Below, piece by piece: positions 43,767 to 53,338 of a DNA stretch of 64,000 nt. The DNA is taken from NCBI RefSeq assembly GCF_000747525.1, contig NZ_CP009278.1, positions 1,240,001-1,304,000 on the forward strand. The letters run 5' to 3'. The notes under the pieces were generated by a model. That model did not search any database. It had not been told where the DNA came from and saw only the letters and a list, made by a program, of their open reading frames with translations. The position numbers were made by a program, and so were the translations under genes. Position 1 is the stretch's first letter. Every line of letters starts with the position of its first letter. This DNA comes from Sphingobacterium sp. ML3W. GTDB lineage: Bacteria > Bacteroidota > Bacteroidia > Sphingobacteriales > Sphingobacteriaceae.

Positions 43767-44600
43767 ATGAGTGAGATCGCAAGTCGAAAATTTATTGAAG
43801 TAAGAGAAGTCATTCGGAACAAGAGTCCGAAATTAGCAAAATGGATTCCTTCTTTTTTGTTGAAATATTTAGAAAAGACGATTCACGAGGATGACATCAA
43901 TGATATTATGACTCGTTTTTCAGATTTGAAAGGATTGGATTTTGTGGATGCATTGATTGAAGATCTAGGCGTCAATGTACAGTTAAAAGGTGTCGAGAAT
44001 ATTCCGGTTAATGAAAGTGTTATTTTTGCTTCCAATCATCCCTTAGGAGGTTTAGATGGAATTGCTTTTATGCATGCTATTGGTCGTCATCGCAAAGATG
44101 TTAAATTTTTGGTGAACGATATATTGATGAACGTTAGCAATCTCCAACCGCTATTTATTCCAGTTAATAAATTAGGTGGACAAGGGAAAAGTGGTATTGC
44201 GGCTATAGAGCAAGCCTATGCTTCGGATAGTGCTTTATTGGTCTTTCCGGCCGGTTTGGTTTCTCGAAAACAGCAAGGTGGAAGAATTGAAGATCTTGAT
44301 TGGAAGAAAAGTTTTATAAATAAGGCGAAGAAATATAAAAAAGATGTAGTACCTGTCTATATTGACGGTAAAAACTCTAACTTTTTTTATAATTTTGCAA
44401 AGCTAAGACAGAAGATTGGCTTAAAGGTAAATTTGGAGATGCTTTATCTACCCGATGAAATGTTTTCTCAACGAAATCAAACTGTGACGATTGTCATTGG
44501 CAAAAAAATATCTTATACACATTTCGATCAATCTAAAAGCGAAAAAAAATGGGCTGAAGAAGTGAAGCGATTGGTTTACGGAATGTCTCAAGAAAAATAG
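43767..44600 (+). CDS. PlsC/OlsA-like O-acyltransferase (GlsA-like candidate)
   Basis: 277 residues. Glycerophosphate-acyltransferase fold with the H-x4-D motif in SNHPLGGLDG and a downstream LLVFPAGLVSRKQQGG block (FPEG-like). No clear membrane helix. It is followed after 4 nt by an OlsB-like N-acyltransferase. In Bacteroides such a pair, GlsA and GlsB, makes glycine lipids by O- and N-acylation. Assignment to that pathway rests on the pairing and is an inference. Confidence 0.82.
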   Translation: MSEIASRKFIEVREVIRNKSPKLAKWIPSFLLKYLEKTIHEDDINDIMTRFSDLKGLDFVDALIEDLGVNVQLKGVENIPVNESVIFASNHPLGGLDGIAFMHAIGRHRKDVKFLVNDILMNVSNLQPLFIPVNKLGGQGKSGIAAIEQAYASDSALLVFPAGLVSRKQQGGRIEDLDWKKSFINKAKKYKKDVVPVYIDGKNSNFFYNFAKLRQKIGLKVNLEMLYLPDEMFSQRNQTVTIVIGKKISYTHFDQSKSEKKWAEEVKRLVYGMSQEK

Positions 44601-44604
44601 AATT

Positions 44605-45564
44605 ATGCAAGAAATTATTGCTCCTGTTGATAGAAACTTATTAAAGGCAGAATTAGGTAAGGATGCTTTTTTACGGTATACCAACAATGGAAATAACGAA
44701 ATATATTTGATCAACTATCATAATGCACCAAATGTGATGCGTGAAATAGGAAGATTAAGAGAATTGACTTTTAGAGGTGCAGGTGGTGGTACTGGATTAT
44801 CGATTGATATTGATGAAAATGATACCTGTGCAGACTGTTATGATCAATTAATTGCCTGGAATCCTGAAGAGGAGGAAATTGTAGCTGGTTACCGTGTGAT
44901 TAAATGTGCTGATGCATCTTTGATAAATGGTGTTCCTAATTTATCAACAGCACATTATTTTGAATTTTCTGATCGGTTTAAAAGTGATTATTTACCTTAC
45001 ACGATTGAGTTAGGAAGGTCCTTTGTTCAGCCAAAATTTCAACCTGCCATTGATAATAGAAAGGGAATATTCTCTTTGGATAACTTATGGGATGGTCTAG
45101 GGGCTTTGGTTATGATTAATTCAGATATAAAGTATCTTTTTGGTAAGGTAACTATGTATCCTCATTATAATAAAGAAGCGCGTGATTTGCTGCTCTATTT
45201 TATGGAATACCACTTTCCAGATAAAGAAAATCTAGTTGTGCCAATACCTAATTTGAATTGCGAAAATGATTTTTCTAAATTTGAAGGTATGTTTGAAGGT
45301 TTGGACTATAAAGAGTCGTATAAATTATTAAACAGTAAGGTACGTGCCTTAGGGGAGAATATTCCGCCCTTAATCAATACCTACATGAACCTTTCACCTA
45401 CTATGAAGTCATTTGGTACAGCCATGAACGGTGAGTTTGGTGAGGTTGAGGAGACTGGTATCTTGATAACGATTGATGATGTATACCCTGTCAAAAAGGA
45501 GAGACATATGAGTACTTTCGAGCGAGATCGTGAGTATGGTAATAAAAAACCAAAGAGAGGCTAA
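44605..45564 (+). CDS. OlsB-like (GNAT-type) N-acyltransferase (GlsB-like candidate)
   Basis: 319 residues. Matches the hemolysin/OlsB group: LRELTFRGAGGGTGLSIDIDENDTCADCYDQLIAWNP, EIVAGYRVI, and YTIELGRSFVQPKFQP. OlsB enzymes attach a 3-hydroxy acyl chain from acyl-ACP to an amino acid; the Bacteroides homologue GlsB acylates glycine. Translationally coupled to the preceding acyltransferase gene. The terminator hairpin overlaps its stop codon. Confidence 0.86.
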   Translation: MQEIIAPVDRNLLKAELGKDAFLRYTNNGNNEIYLINYHNAPNVMREIGRLRELTFRGAGGGTGLSIDIDENDTCADCYDQLIAWNPEEEEIVAGYRVIKCADASLINGVPNLSTAHYFEFSDRFKSDYLPYTIELGRSFVQPKFQPAIDNRKGIFSLDNLWDGLGALVMINSDIKYLFGKVTMYPHYNKEARDLLLYFMEYHFPDKENLVVPIPNLNCENDFSKFEGMFEGLDYKESYKLLNSKVRALGENIPPLINTYMNLSPTMKSFGTAMNGEFGEVEETGILITIDDVYPVKKERHMSTFERDREYGNKKPKRG

Positions 45565-45576
45565 GCCTCTCTTTTT
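45552..45576. terminator. Terminator overlapping the end of the OlsB-like gene
   Basis: Stem AAAGAGAGGC / GCCTCTCTTT with the TAA stop codon as its loop, followed by TTTTT. It may also serve the convergent helicase gene. Confidence 0.8.
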
Positions 45577-45594
45577 GTTTTATCTCTTTTCGGA

Positions 45595-46896
45595 TTAAGA
45601 ATCTCTTCTTCTTGAAGTGCTTCTATTTCGGCTGTCCGATCTTGGAGCAGAAGGTCTTCTTCTATTTCCGCTGGTACTAGACGAGCTTTGACCATTTCTG
45701 GAGGATGATGCCGGTTTGCCCGATTTTTTCGCTCCTGCCTTCTTAGGTGCTACCCCTGATATATGCATAGCATATGGATGTTGTTCGACCAAAGGAATCT
45801 CCATACGTATGGATTTTTGAATATCAAGTAGGAATGCATATTCTTCTTCATCACAGAATGAGATTGCCTTTCCATCTTTACCTGCTCTACCTGTACGGCC
45901 TATTCGGTGTACATATGACTCAGGGATATTTGGTAAATCGTAATTGATAACAAATGCCAATTCGTCGATATCAATACCACGAGCAGCAATATCTGTAGCA
46001 ACTAGCACACGTAAAGTACGATCTTTGAAGTTTTTAAGCGCATTTTGACGTGCACTTTGTGATTTGTTACCGTGAATTGCAGCAGCTTGAATATTCTTTT
46101 TTTCAAGATCTTTAACGATGCGGTCTGCACCATGTTTTGTTTTAGAGAAAACTAATGCATGGCCTACGTTCTTTTCTTTTAAAATGTGGATCAATAAATC
46201 CTTCTTATCATTTTTCTTAACGTAATAAACCTCTTGTTGAATTTTTTCAGCTGTACTCGATTCTGGCGTGACCTCCACTTTAATAGGGTCAACTAGGATA
46301 TGACTTGATAACTTTTGAATCTCAGGAGGCATAGTAGCTGAGAAAAATAATGTTTGCCTTTTTTCAGGTATTATTTTAATCAGTTTCTTTACATCATGGA
46401 TAAATCCCATATCCAACATACGGTCAGCTTCATCCAGAACAAAAAATTCTAAATGTTTGAAATCAATATATCCCTGTCCATATAAATCTAAGAGACGACC
46501 TGGTGTTGCAATAAGTATATCGACACCCTTCTTTAAAGCATCGCGCTGAGGTTGTTGGCCAACACCACCAAAAATCACTAGATTTTTAATTGGAAGGTCT
46601 TTTGAATATTGATTGAAGTTTTCTTCAATTTGAATAGCTAATTCACGTGTAGGAGTTAAAACTAATGCGCGAATATTCTTTTTCGCAGTTTTAACTTTTG
46701 AATAGCTTAACATTTGAATTATAGGAATAGCAAAAGCTGCTGTTTTACCAGTTCCTGTCTGAGCGCAACCTAATAAATCATTTTTTCTAAAAATAATGGG
46801 AATCGCTTGTTCCTGAATCGGAGTGGGAGTAGTATATCCAACAGCATCCAACGCCTTAAGGATTGGTGCTATGAGTTTTAAATCTTGAAATTGCAA
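45595..46896 (-). CDS. DEAD-box RNA helicase (RhlE-like)
   Basis: 433 residues. Q motif TTPTPIQEQAIP, Walker A CAQTGTGKT, PTRELA, GG and TPGR, the DEAD box in FFVLDEADRMLDMGF, SAT, and HRIGRTGRAGKDG are all present. The C-terminal 60 residues are Ser/Arg/Lys-rich and disordered, as in RhlE proteins that act in RNA remodelling, ribosome assembly or cold adaptation. A TACCTTTG box at 46921-46928 on the bottom strand probably belongs to its promoter. Confidence 0.93.
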   Translation of the reverse strand: MQFQDLKLIAPILKALDAVGYTTPTPIQEQAIPIIFRKNDLLGCAQTGTGKTAAFAIPIIQMLSYSKVKTAKKNIRALVLTPTRELAIQIEENFNQYSKDLPIKNLVIFGGVGQQPQRDALKKGVDILIATPGRLLDLYGQGYIDFKHLEFFVLDEADRMLDMGFIHDVKKLIKIIPEKRQTLFFSATMPPEIQKLSSHILVDPIKVEVTPESSTAEKIQQEVYYVKKNDKKDLLIHILKEKNVGHALVFSKTKHGADRIVKDLEKKNIQAAAIHGNKSQSARQNALKNFKDRTLRVLVATDIAARGIDIDELAFVINYDLPNIPESYVHRIGRTGRAGKDGKAISFCDEEEYAFLLDIQKSIRMEIPLVEQHPYAMHISGVAPKKAGAKKSGKPASSSRNGQSSSSTSGNRRRPSAPRSDSRNRSTSRRRDS

Positions 46897-47250
46897 TCTT
46901 ATTTATGTATTTGTAAGTGACAAAGGTAACTTAATTTTGTGGATTGCTTTGTAATTTATTGAAACAATTGAGTTTTTTCTAGTTGCGGATTCTCTTTCTT
47001 TGTTCAGATCTTCAATTGAGACATTTATACACTATAAATTATATGTATTCTTAAAATACGTTATATAACCGGATAGTTGCCGTATAGGATTAAAGTATGA
47101 CATCTAAAATTGGCTGTCTAGGATGAAATATTTTTTTCGACTAGTCCAGAGAATAAAAGTAGTAATCTGTTGCGGTTAATGTCAATAATTCACAAGAAAG
47201 GGGTTAGAATTTATAATTCTAACCCCTTTCTATAACATCTATTGATGAAT
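46897..47250. other. Intergenic region between helicase and arginine decarboxylase
   Basis: 354 nt. It holds the helicase -7 box (46921-46928) and the arginine decarboxylase terminator (47195-47231). The 260 nt between show no frame or RNA I can recognise. Confidence 0.5.
47195..47231 (-). terminator. Intrinsic terminator of arginine decarboxylase gene
   Basis: Perfect 17-bp arms 47195-47211 and 47215-47231 with a 3-nt loop; GGGG/CCCC core and AGAAA/TTTCT ends. Confidence 0.85.
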
Positions 47251-48642
47251 TTATTGATATCCTAATAATTTCATAACCTGTTTCGAATTCTGTTCCTCGC
47301 CAAACACCTCGTAATTGAATGTTTCATCGCGGTTACGACGGATGATGACATGTTTTGGTGAAGGTAATAAACAATGGTGTATGCCTCCATAGCCACTTAA
47401 TACATCTTGGTATGCGCCTGTATGGAAAAATCCTAAATATTGCAATTTTCGCGTCTTAGGCATAAATACAGAACTGGTATGAGCTTCTTGATTATAATAA
47501 TCTTGCCCGTCGCAGGTAATACCACCTAAGTTCACACGCTCATACTCTGAATCCCAATTGTTGATTGGAAGTAGAATGTATTTTTGGTTTAAAGCCCAAA
47601 CGTCTGGTAAATTAGTAATAAATGAACCATCGATCATAAACCATTTTTCACGATCATTTTGCAATTTACGACCTAATACCTTGTATAGGATACCTGAGGC
47701 CTCCGCAACCGTATATTTCCCAAACTCTGTAATAATATCAGGTTCCATCACCTCATGTTGTGCACAGATTTGTTTGATTCTATTCACAATTTCATTGACC
47801 ATATACTCATAATCAAAATCGTGAACTAAAGAATCTTTGAAAGGCATGCCTCCTCCGATATCTAATGTATCTAAGTCTGGATTTACCTTTTTAAACTTAC
47901 AGTACAATGTAACGTACTTTTCTAACTCATTCCAGTAATATGGCGTGTCCGATATTCCTGAATTAATAAAGAAGTGTAACAACTTTACCTTGAAATTAGG
48001 GTTGTTCGCAATCTTGTTGTTGTAGAATTCGATTACTTCTTCGATACGAATACCTAATCTCGATGTATAAAATTGAGAGTCGGGTTGTTCTTCCGATGCA
48101 ATACGAATACCTAAAGCACATGGCTGCTCCAATTCAATTTCATCATCATAAAGATTAAATTCTTCTTTATTATCTAAGACAGGGATAATGTTAGTATACC
48201 CATCATGAATCATATCGATGATGTATTGTTTGTACTGATAGGTTTTAAAACCGTTACATATAACGGTGATGTCTTTTGTTACGGTACCCTGACGTTCCAA
48301 AGAGTCAATCATCGGCATATCGAATGCAGACGATGTTTCTAAGTGAATTTCATTCTTCAATGCCTCTTCAACGATATGTTTGAAGTGGGAAGATTTGGTG
48401 CAATAACAATATTTGTAAGACCCTCTGTAGTTGTGTTTCAAAATTGCGGTTTGAAACAAAATTTTCGCTTGTTGAATTTTTTTGCTGACGATTGGCAAGT
48501 AAGTAAAACGTAACGGCGTACCGTACGTTTCTATCATTTCCATTAAATTCAAATCGTGGAAATACAATTCGTCGTCGATGATTTCGAATCCGTCTTGCGG
48601 AAAACCAACACTTAGGTCAAGAAATTCCTGATAGCTCTGCAT
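47251..48642 (-). CDS. speA: Arginine decarboxylase (PLP-dependent, Bacteroidota type)
   Basis: Converts arginine to agmatine for polyamine synthesis. 463 residues of the alanine-racemase-like fold III. The PLP lysine is in KYCYCTKSSH (about K84); other features are the HFFINSGISD strand, DIGGGMPF for phosphate binding, ITEFGKYTVAEAS, and GAYQDVLSGYGGIHHC near the C-terminus. It is shorter than E. coli SpeA because it lacks the inserted domains. It diverges from argS, which also uses arginine. Confidence 0.87.
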   Translation of the reverse strand: MQSYQEFLDLSVGFPQDGFEIIDDELYFHDLNLMEMIETYGTPLRFTYLPIVSKKIQQAKILFQTAILKHNYRGSYKYCYCTKSSHFKHIVEEALKNEIHLETSSAFDMPMIDSLERQGTVTKDITVICNGFKTYQYKQYIIDMIHDGYTNIIPVLDNKEEFNLYDDEIELEQPCALGIRIASEEQPDSQFYTSRLGIRIEEVIEFYNNKIANNPNFKVKLLHFFINSGISDTPYYWNELEKYVTLYCKFKKVNPDLDTLDIGGGMPFKDSLVHDFDYEYMVNEIVNRIKQICAQHEVMEPDIITEFGKYTVAEASGILYKVLGRKLQNDREKWFMIDGSFITNLPDVWALNQKYILLPINNWDSEYERVNLGGITCDGQDYYNQEAHTSSVFMPKTRKLQYLGFFHTGAYQDVLSGYGGIHHCLLPSPKHVIIRRNRDETFNYEVFGEEQNSKQVMKLLGYQ

Positions 48643-48657
48643 TTTTTATTATTTTTG

Positions 48658-48685
48658 CAAAGATATACTTTCAATATGAATACAA
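48658..48685 (-). promoter_or_regulatory. Promoter of the arginine decarboxylase gene
   Basis: TATCTTTG (bottom strand, 48658-48665), 17-nt spacer, TTG at 48683-48685. A TATTTTTG on the top strand at 48650-48657 abuts it, giving back-to-back -7-like boxes towards argS. Confidence 0.5.
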
Positions 48686-48751
48686 GAATAGGGAATGTGA
48701 ATTATTTTTGTCTTCTATTTCAGGGAGTTGCATATTTTACTTAATCATTAC

Positions 48752-50536
48752 ATGGCGAATTCTATTCAAAACAGACTTATTGAAGTCACTGTTCAAGCTG
48801 TAAAACAGCTTTATAATGCAGATATTTCTGAAAATCAAATTGCTTTGCAAGAGACACGCAAAGAGTTTGAAGGACAAATTACAATCGTAACTTTTCCTGT
48901 TACCCGATTTTCTAAGAAATCTCCTGAGCAAACAGGTACGGAGATAGGTGAATATTTGAAAGCTCATATAACAGCGATAACTGATTTCAATGTCATCAAG
49001 GGTTTCCTTAATATTTGTCTTGCTGATCAATATTGGATCACGCTTTTAAATGAGACTATCGTTAAAAGTGATTTTGGAGTTTTTCCGTCGAATGGAAAAA
49101 GATTAATGGTGGAGTACTCTTCTCCTAATACCAATAAACCACTTCACTTAGGACATATTCGAAACAACTTATTAGGTTATTCTGTGGCAGAGCTTTTAAA
49201 GGCTTATGGTTATGAAGTGATAAAAGCTAACTTGGTCAATGATCGTGGTATTCACATTTGTAAATCTATGCTTGCATGGCAGAAGTTTGGAAATGGTGAA
49301 ACTCCAGAGTCAACAGGTATGAAAGGCGACCACTTGGTGGGAAAATATTATGTTGTCTTTGACAAAGAATATAAAAAAGAAATAGAGGCACTAAAAGCTG
49401 AAGGTCAAACTGAAGAAGATGCCAAAAAGAATGCTCCTTTGATTAAAGAGGCGCAAGCAATGTTACAACAATGGGAGGCTGGTGATGAAGCAGTGATAGG
49501 CCTTTGGAAAACGATGAACAACTGGGTGTATGCAGGTTTCGAAAAAACGTATAATCAGTTGGGCGTTAACTTCGATAAATATTATTACGAGTCAAATACC
49601 TATTTGTTAGGAAAAGATATCATCCAAGAAGGTTTGGATAGTGGTGTCTTCTTTACGAAAGAAGATAATTCTGTTTGGATTGATTTGACTGCCGAAGGTT
49701 TAGATGAAAAGTTAGTATTACGCGGCGATGGAACTTCGGTTTATATCACTCAGGATTTGGGTACTGCACAATTGAAATATGATGAATTCAAGATGAATGA
49801 TTCTATTTACGTAGTGGGAAATGAACAAGATTACCATTTCAAGGTGTTGTTTTTAATTTTGAAAAAATTAGGCAAACCTTGGGCCGATGGTTTATTACAT
49901 CTATCTTATGGAATGGTGGATTTACCTTCTGGTAAAATGAAATCTCGCGAAGGAACTGTTGTTGATGCGGATGACTTGATGAAAGAGATGATCGAGACTG
50001 CGAAAGAGCGTACCGAGGAATTGGGTAAAACTGAAGGCTTTTCAGAAGAAAATAAAAATGTGCTTTATAATACCATCGGTATGGGAGCATTAAAATATTT
50101 CCTATTAAAGGTAGATCCAAAGAAACGTCTATTATTTGATCCTAAGGAGTCAGTTGACTTTCAAGGGAACACTGGCCCGTTTATCCAGTATACTTATGCT
50201 CGTATTAAGTCTGTGCTTTCTAAAGCAAATTTTGAGGAATGCTCTGCGGTCTCAACTCCTGCCTCTATATCAGCATATGAACGTGATTTGATTATGACTT
50301 TGGGGAATTTCCCGAGCGTAATCGCTATCTCAGCTCAAGAATTTAGTCCTGCTCAAATGTCCAATTACATTTATGATGTTGCAAAATTGTACAATAAATT
50401 TTATCATGAGGAGACTATTTTGAAGGCTGAAATTGAAGAAGTAAAAAACTTCCGTTTACATCTATCGGCTTCTGCTGCAAAAATTATTGCTAAAGGAATG
50501 AGTTTACTAGGAATTGAAGTTCCTGAACGTATGTAA
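48752..50536 (+). CDS. argS: Arginyl-tRNA synthetase
   Basis: Class I synthetase that charges tRNA-Arg. 594 residues from ATG 48752 (MANSIQNRLIEV); an upstream in-frame TTG at 48728 is rejected. N-terminal Add1 domain, then the SSPNTNKPLHLGHIRNNLLG segment with the HIGH-type motif HLGH, YITQDLGTAQLKY, the KMSKS-like KMKSREGTVV, and a helical anticodon-binding domain ending with LGIEVPERM. Cytoplasmic. Followed after 5 nt by an oxidoreductase gene. Confidence 0.97.
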   Translation: MANSIQNRLIEVTVQAVKQLYNADISENQIALQETRKEFEGQITIVTFPVTRFSKKSPEQTGTEIGEYLKAHITAITDFNVIKGFLNICLADQYWITLLNETIVKSDFGVFPSNGKRLMVEYSSPNTNKPLHLGHIRNNLLGYSVAELLKAYGYEVIKANLVNDRGIHICKSMLAWQKFGNGETPESTGMKGDHLVGKYYVVFDKEYKKEIEALKAEGQTEEDAKKNAPLIKEAQAMLQQWEAGDEAVIGLWKTMNNWVYAGFEKTYNQLGVNFDKYYYESNTYLLGKDIIQEGLDSGVFFTKEDNSVWIDLTAEGLDEKLVLRGDGTSVYITQDLGTAQLKYDEFKMNDSIYVVGNEQDYHFKVLFLILKKLGKPWADGLLHLSYGMVDLPSGKMKSREGTVVDADDLMKEMIETAKERTEELGKTEGFSEENKNVLYNTIGMGALKYFLLKVDPKKRLLFDPKESVDFQGNTGPFIQYTYARIKSVLSKANFEECSAVSTPASISAYERDLIMTLGNFPSVIAISAQEFSPAQMSNYIYDVAKLYNKFYHEETILKAEIEEVKNFRLHLSASAAKIIAKGMSLLGIEVPERM

Positions 50537-50541
50537 TTTAT

Positions 50542-51627
50542 ATGATTATGGATCAAAAAATTCGTGTTGGTTTAGTTGGGTTTGGTATTTCAGGGCAAGT
50601 CTTTCATGCCCCTGTTATGCGGTCTATTCCTGATTTGGAATTAGTAAAAGTAACTGCTCGAAAAGAAGAGCAAAAAGTAATTTTAAGAGAGCAATACCCT
50701 ACGGCTATTGCTGTAGATCATATCGATTCGATATTAGAAGATGCGTCCATCGATTTGGTGGTCATAGCAACTTCGAATGATATGCACTATCCTTTTGCAA
50801 AGCAAGCATTGCTGGCAGGGAAGCATGTGGTTGTTGAAAAACCATTTTGCAATACATCTGAACAGGCTGATGAATTGATTGCTTTGGCAAAAGAAAAAGG
50901 TAAAATTTTATCTGTATATCATAACTTAAGGTTCAATTCGGATTTCAGAACCATTCGCGATGTGATCCACGATGAACGCCTAGGAAGCATTAAAAACTTT
51001 GAAGTTCGTTACGATCGTTTTCGTAATCACCTCAGACCAAATGCGTGGCGCGAAGATAATTTACCGGGATCTGGTATTTTTTATGATCTAGGTGCACACT
51101 TGATCGATCAGACATTACAACTATTCGGTAAACCCAATGGCGTATTTGCTGATTTGACAATTCAGAGACCAGGAGCAAAAGCGATTGATAATTTTGAATT
51201 GCTTTTGTACTATCCAGAAATGCGTGTTTCATTAAAGGGAGGGATGCTAGCAAAAGAACCTACGCCTCGGTACACGATTTTTGCACTGAATGGTAATTTT
51301 TTGAAAAATGGAGTAGATCCACAAGAAGCATTGTTGCGCGCAGGAGCATTTCCGGATGAGGATTCAAATTGGGGTGAGGAAGATCCATCTATTTATGGAA
51401 AGTTAAACTTACTCTGGAATGGTGAAGATGTAGAAGAGATCGTACCTTCAAAGCGTGGTAGCTATCCAGATTATTACCAAAATATAGCAGATGCTATTCT
51501 GGGAAGAGCTTCACTTATCGTTACTGCTGAGCAAGGTCGTGATGTAATTCGTATCATCGAACTCGGAATGCAGAGTCAAGAAGAACGTCGCGTTGTTTCA
51601 TTAGATGACCAATTAATCGCTTATTAA
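50542..51627 (+). CDS. Gfo/Idh/MocA-family oxidoreductase (YdgJ/IolW-like), second copy
   Basis: 361 residues. RVGLVGFGISGQVFHAPV, ATSNDMHYPFAKQALLAGKHVVVEKPFCN and GSGIFYDLGAHLIDQTLQLFGKP match the 31540 paralog motif for motif. The C-terminal domain is closer to the full YdgJ length. An ATG two codons in (50548) is an equally good start. Tight spacing to argS and to the next FAD gene (11 nt) suggests a three-gene unit without an obvious shared pathway. Confidence 0.9.
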   Translation: MIMDQKIRVGLVGFGISGQVFHAPVMRSIPDLELVKVTARKEEQKVILREQYPTAIAVDHIDSILEDASIDLVVIATSNDMHYPFAKQALLAGKHVVVEKPFCNTSEQADELIALAKEKGKILSVYHNLRFNSDFRTIRDVIHDERLGSIKNFEVRYDRFRNHLRPNAWREDNLPGSGIFYDLGAHLIDQTLQLFGKPNGVFADLTIQRPGAKAIDNFELLLYYPEMRVSLKGGMLAKEPTPRYTIFALNGNFLKNGVDPQEALLRAGAFPDEDSNWGEEDPSIYGKLNLLWNGEDVEEIVPSKRGSYPDYYQNIADAILGRASLIVTAEQGRDVIRIIELGMQSQEERRVVSLDDQLIAY

Positions 51628-51638
51628 AGAATAGGAAT

Positions 51639-52832
51639 ATGAAGCAGTATGATGCCATTATAGTGGGAGGGGGAGCGTGTGGGCTTATGTGTGCTGCTCA
51701 AGCTGGATTGTTAGGTAAACGTACCCTAGTAATTGAGCGAAATGAAAAAGTAGGTGCTAAAATTTTAATTTCAGGTGGAGGCAGATGTAATTACACCAAT
51801 TTGGGCACCAACATTGATAATTTTGTTTCTGAAAATCCACAGTTTTTAAAGTCCGCTTTTAGCCAATGGACAGTCGAGGATACCTTGACTTTTTTTGAAT
51901 CTCATGGTATCTATGGAGAGGAGAAAACCCTGGGACAATTATTTCCTTCAACTAATAAAGCAAAAGATGTGGTCGCAATATTCACTAAAATTTTGTTTGA
52001 AACCGATCAGGATATAATGTTAAATACTGTTGTTAAAGCAATAGATAAGTCAGATGACGGATTTGTTTTGACAATTGAAGGTGTGAAAGGTGAACAACAG
52101 TTAAGGACAAAAAAAGTGGTTATGGCAAGTGGTGGTTTACCTGTAGCTAAATTGGGAGCTTCGGACTTTGCCATTCGTACGGCAAAGAAATTTGATCTGT
52201 CAATCATACCAACAGCACCAGCTCTAGTCCCTTTAACGATTACTGGGAAAGAAGCGGAGTGGTATGCTTCTCTAGCAGGAAATTCGGTCTTTTCAAGAGT
52301 TTACAATCAAAAAATTAGTTTCGAAGAGAATATACTTTTTACCCATTGGGGATTAAGTGGTCCTGCTATTTTACAGATTTCGTCTTATTGGCGAGCTGGT
52401 GAAGAGCTTTACATCGACCTATTGCCCCAGTTTAAATTGGAGAAAATAATAAAAGAAGAACGTAATGAAGGTGGCAAGCGATTGGTGTCTAATATGCTGA
52501 ATGATTACTTTACGAAGCGAATGGTAGAGGCATTAGGTAAGTTTTTACCCTTAGAAACTAAAATTGCGTCTTTAAGTAAGGCAGATGCAAAATTAATCAT
52601 TGATACCATTCATAAGTTTAGAGTGAAACCTGCTGGTGATAAGGGTTACGATAAAGCAGAAGTGATGCGTGGGGGTGTGTCAACAGCTGAACTAAGTGCT
52701 AAGACTTTGGAGAGCAAGCAGGTCCCAGGTTTGTTTTTTGGAGGTGAAGCGGTGGATGTCACAGGCTGGTTAGGGGGCTATAATTTTCAATGGGCTTGGG
52801 CATCGGGTTATGCGATCGCACAGGCACTTTAA
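51639..52832 (+). CDS. HI0933/BaiN-family FAD-dependent oxidoreductase
   Basis: 397-residue flavoprotein. FAD-binding AIIVGGGACGLMCAAQAG at the N-terminus, KVGAKILISGGGRCNYTN, the ASGGLPVAKLGASDFAIRTAKKF region, a lid insertion, and the C-terminal GLFFGGEAVDVTGWLGGYNFQWAWASG motif that closes over FAD. This is the YhiN/HI0933 family; the physiological reaction is not settled for most members. Last gene before RNase P RNA. Confidence 0.9.
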   Translation: MKQYDAIIVGGGACGLMCAAQAGLLGKRTLVIERNEKVGAKILISGGGRCNYTNLGTNIDNFVSENPQFLKSAFSQWTVEDTLTFFESHGIYGEEKTLGQLFPSTNKAKDVVAIFTKILFETDQDIMLNTVVKAIDKSDDGFVLTIEGVKGEQQLRTKKVVMASGGLPVAKLGASDFAIRTAKKFDLSIIPTAPALVPLTITGKEAEWYASLAGNSVFSRVYNQKISFEENILFTHWGLSGPAILQISSYWRAGEELYIDLLPQFKLEKIIKEERNEGGKRLVSNMLNDYFTKRMVEALGKFLPLETKIASLSKADAKLIIDTIHKFRVKPAGDKGYDKAEVMRGGVSTAELSAKTLESKQVPGLFFGGEAVDVTGWLGGYNFQWAWASGYAIAQAL

Positions 52833-52886
52833 TAAGAACTTGTATCTTTTCTTTATTTAAAGGTCCTATATTATCAATCTAAATCC

Positions 52887-52894
52887 TACCTTTG
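52887..52894 (+). promoter_or_regulatory. rnpB: -7 box of the RNase P RNA gene
   Basis: TACCTTTG ends 3-6 nt before the predicted RNA 5' end. No clear TTTG at the -33 position. Confidence 0.5.
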
Positions 52895-52897
52895 CAG

Positions 52898-53281
52898 AAG
52901 AAGCAAACTGGTTCTATCGCTGCTCCCTTGAGGAGGAGAGGAAAGTCCGGGCAACGCAGAGCAACACGCTTCCTAACGGGAAGGATGCTATTTAATAGTA
53001 GACAGAAAGTGCCACAGAAAATATACCGCTTTTCGGAGTAAGGGTGAAAATGTGAGGTAAGAGCTCACGGTCTTGCATGGCGACATGCATTGCGGTAAAC
53101 CTCGTGTGTTGAAAGACCAAATAGGTTACGAAATTCGAAGGCTGCTCGTCTTCTTTTAGTTTAGGCTAAGATTCGTAATGGGTAGGTTGATGGAGCTAGT
53201 CAGTAATGACTAGCCTAGATAAATGATAGAAACTCCGATTTTTTCGGTTTACAGAACCCGGCTTATAAGGTTTGCTTCTTT
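52898..53281 (+). ncRNA. rnpB: RNase P RNA (class A)
   Basis: Ribozyme that matures tRNA 5' ends. The ends pair in helix P1 (GAAGAAGCAAAC with GTTTGCTTCTT). The conserved CR-I block reads GAGGAGAGGAAAGTCCGGGC, and the conserved 3' block is near ACAGAACCCGGCTTATA. The GCCACAGAAA element lies between them. Length about 384 nt is normal. Exact ends are estimated to within a few bases. Confidence 0.95.
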
Positions 53282-53338
53282 TTTACTATATTACCAATAG
53301 TTTAGATAACCTTTAAAGAAGAGTAATAACACTTATTT

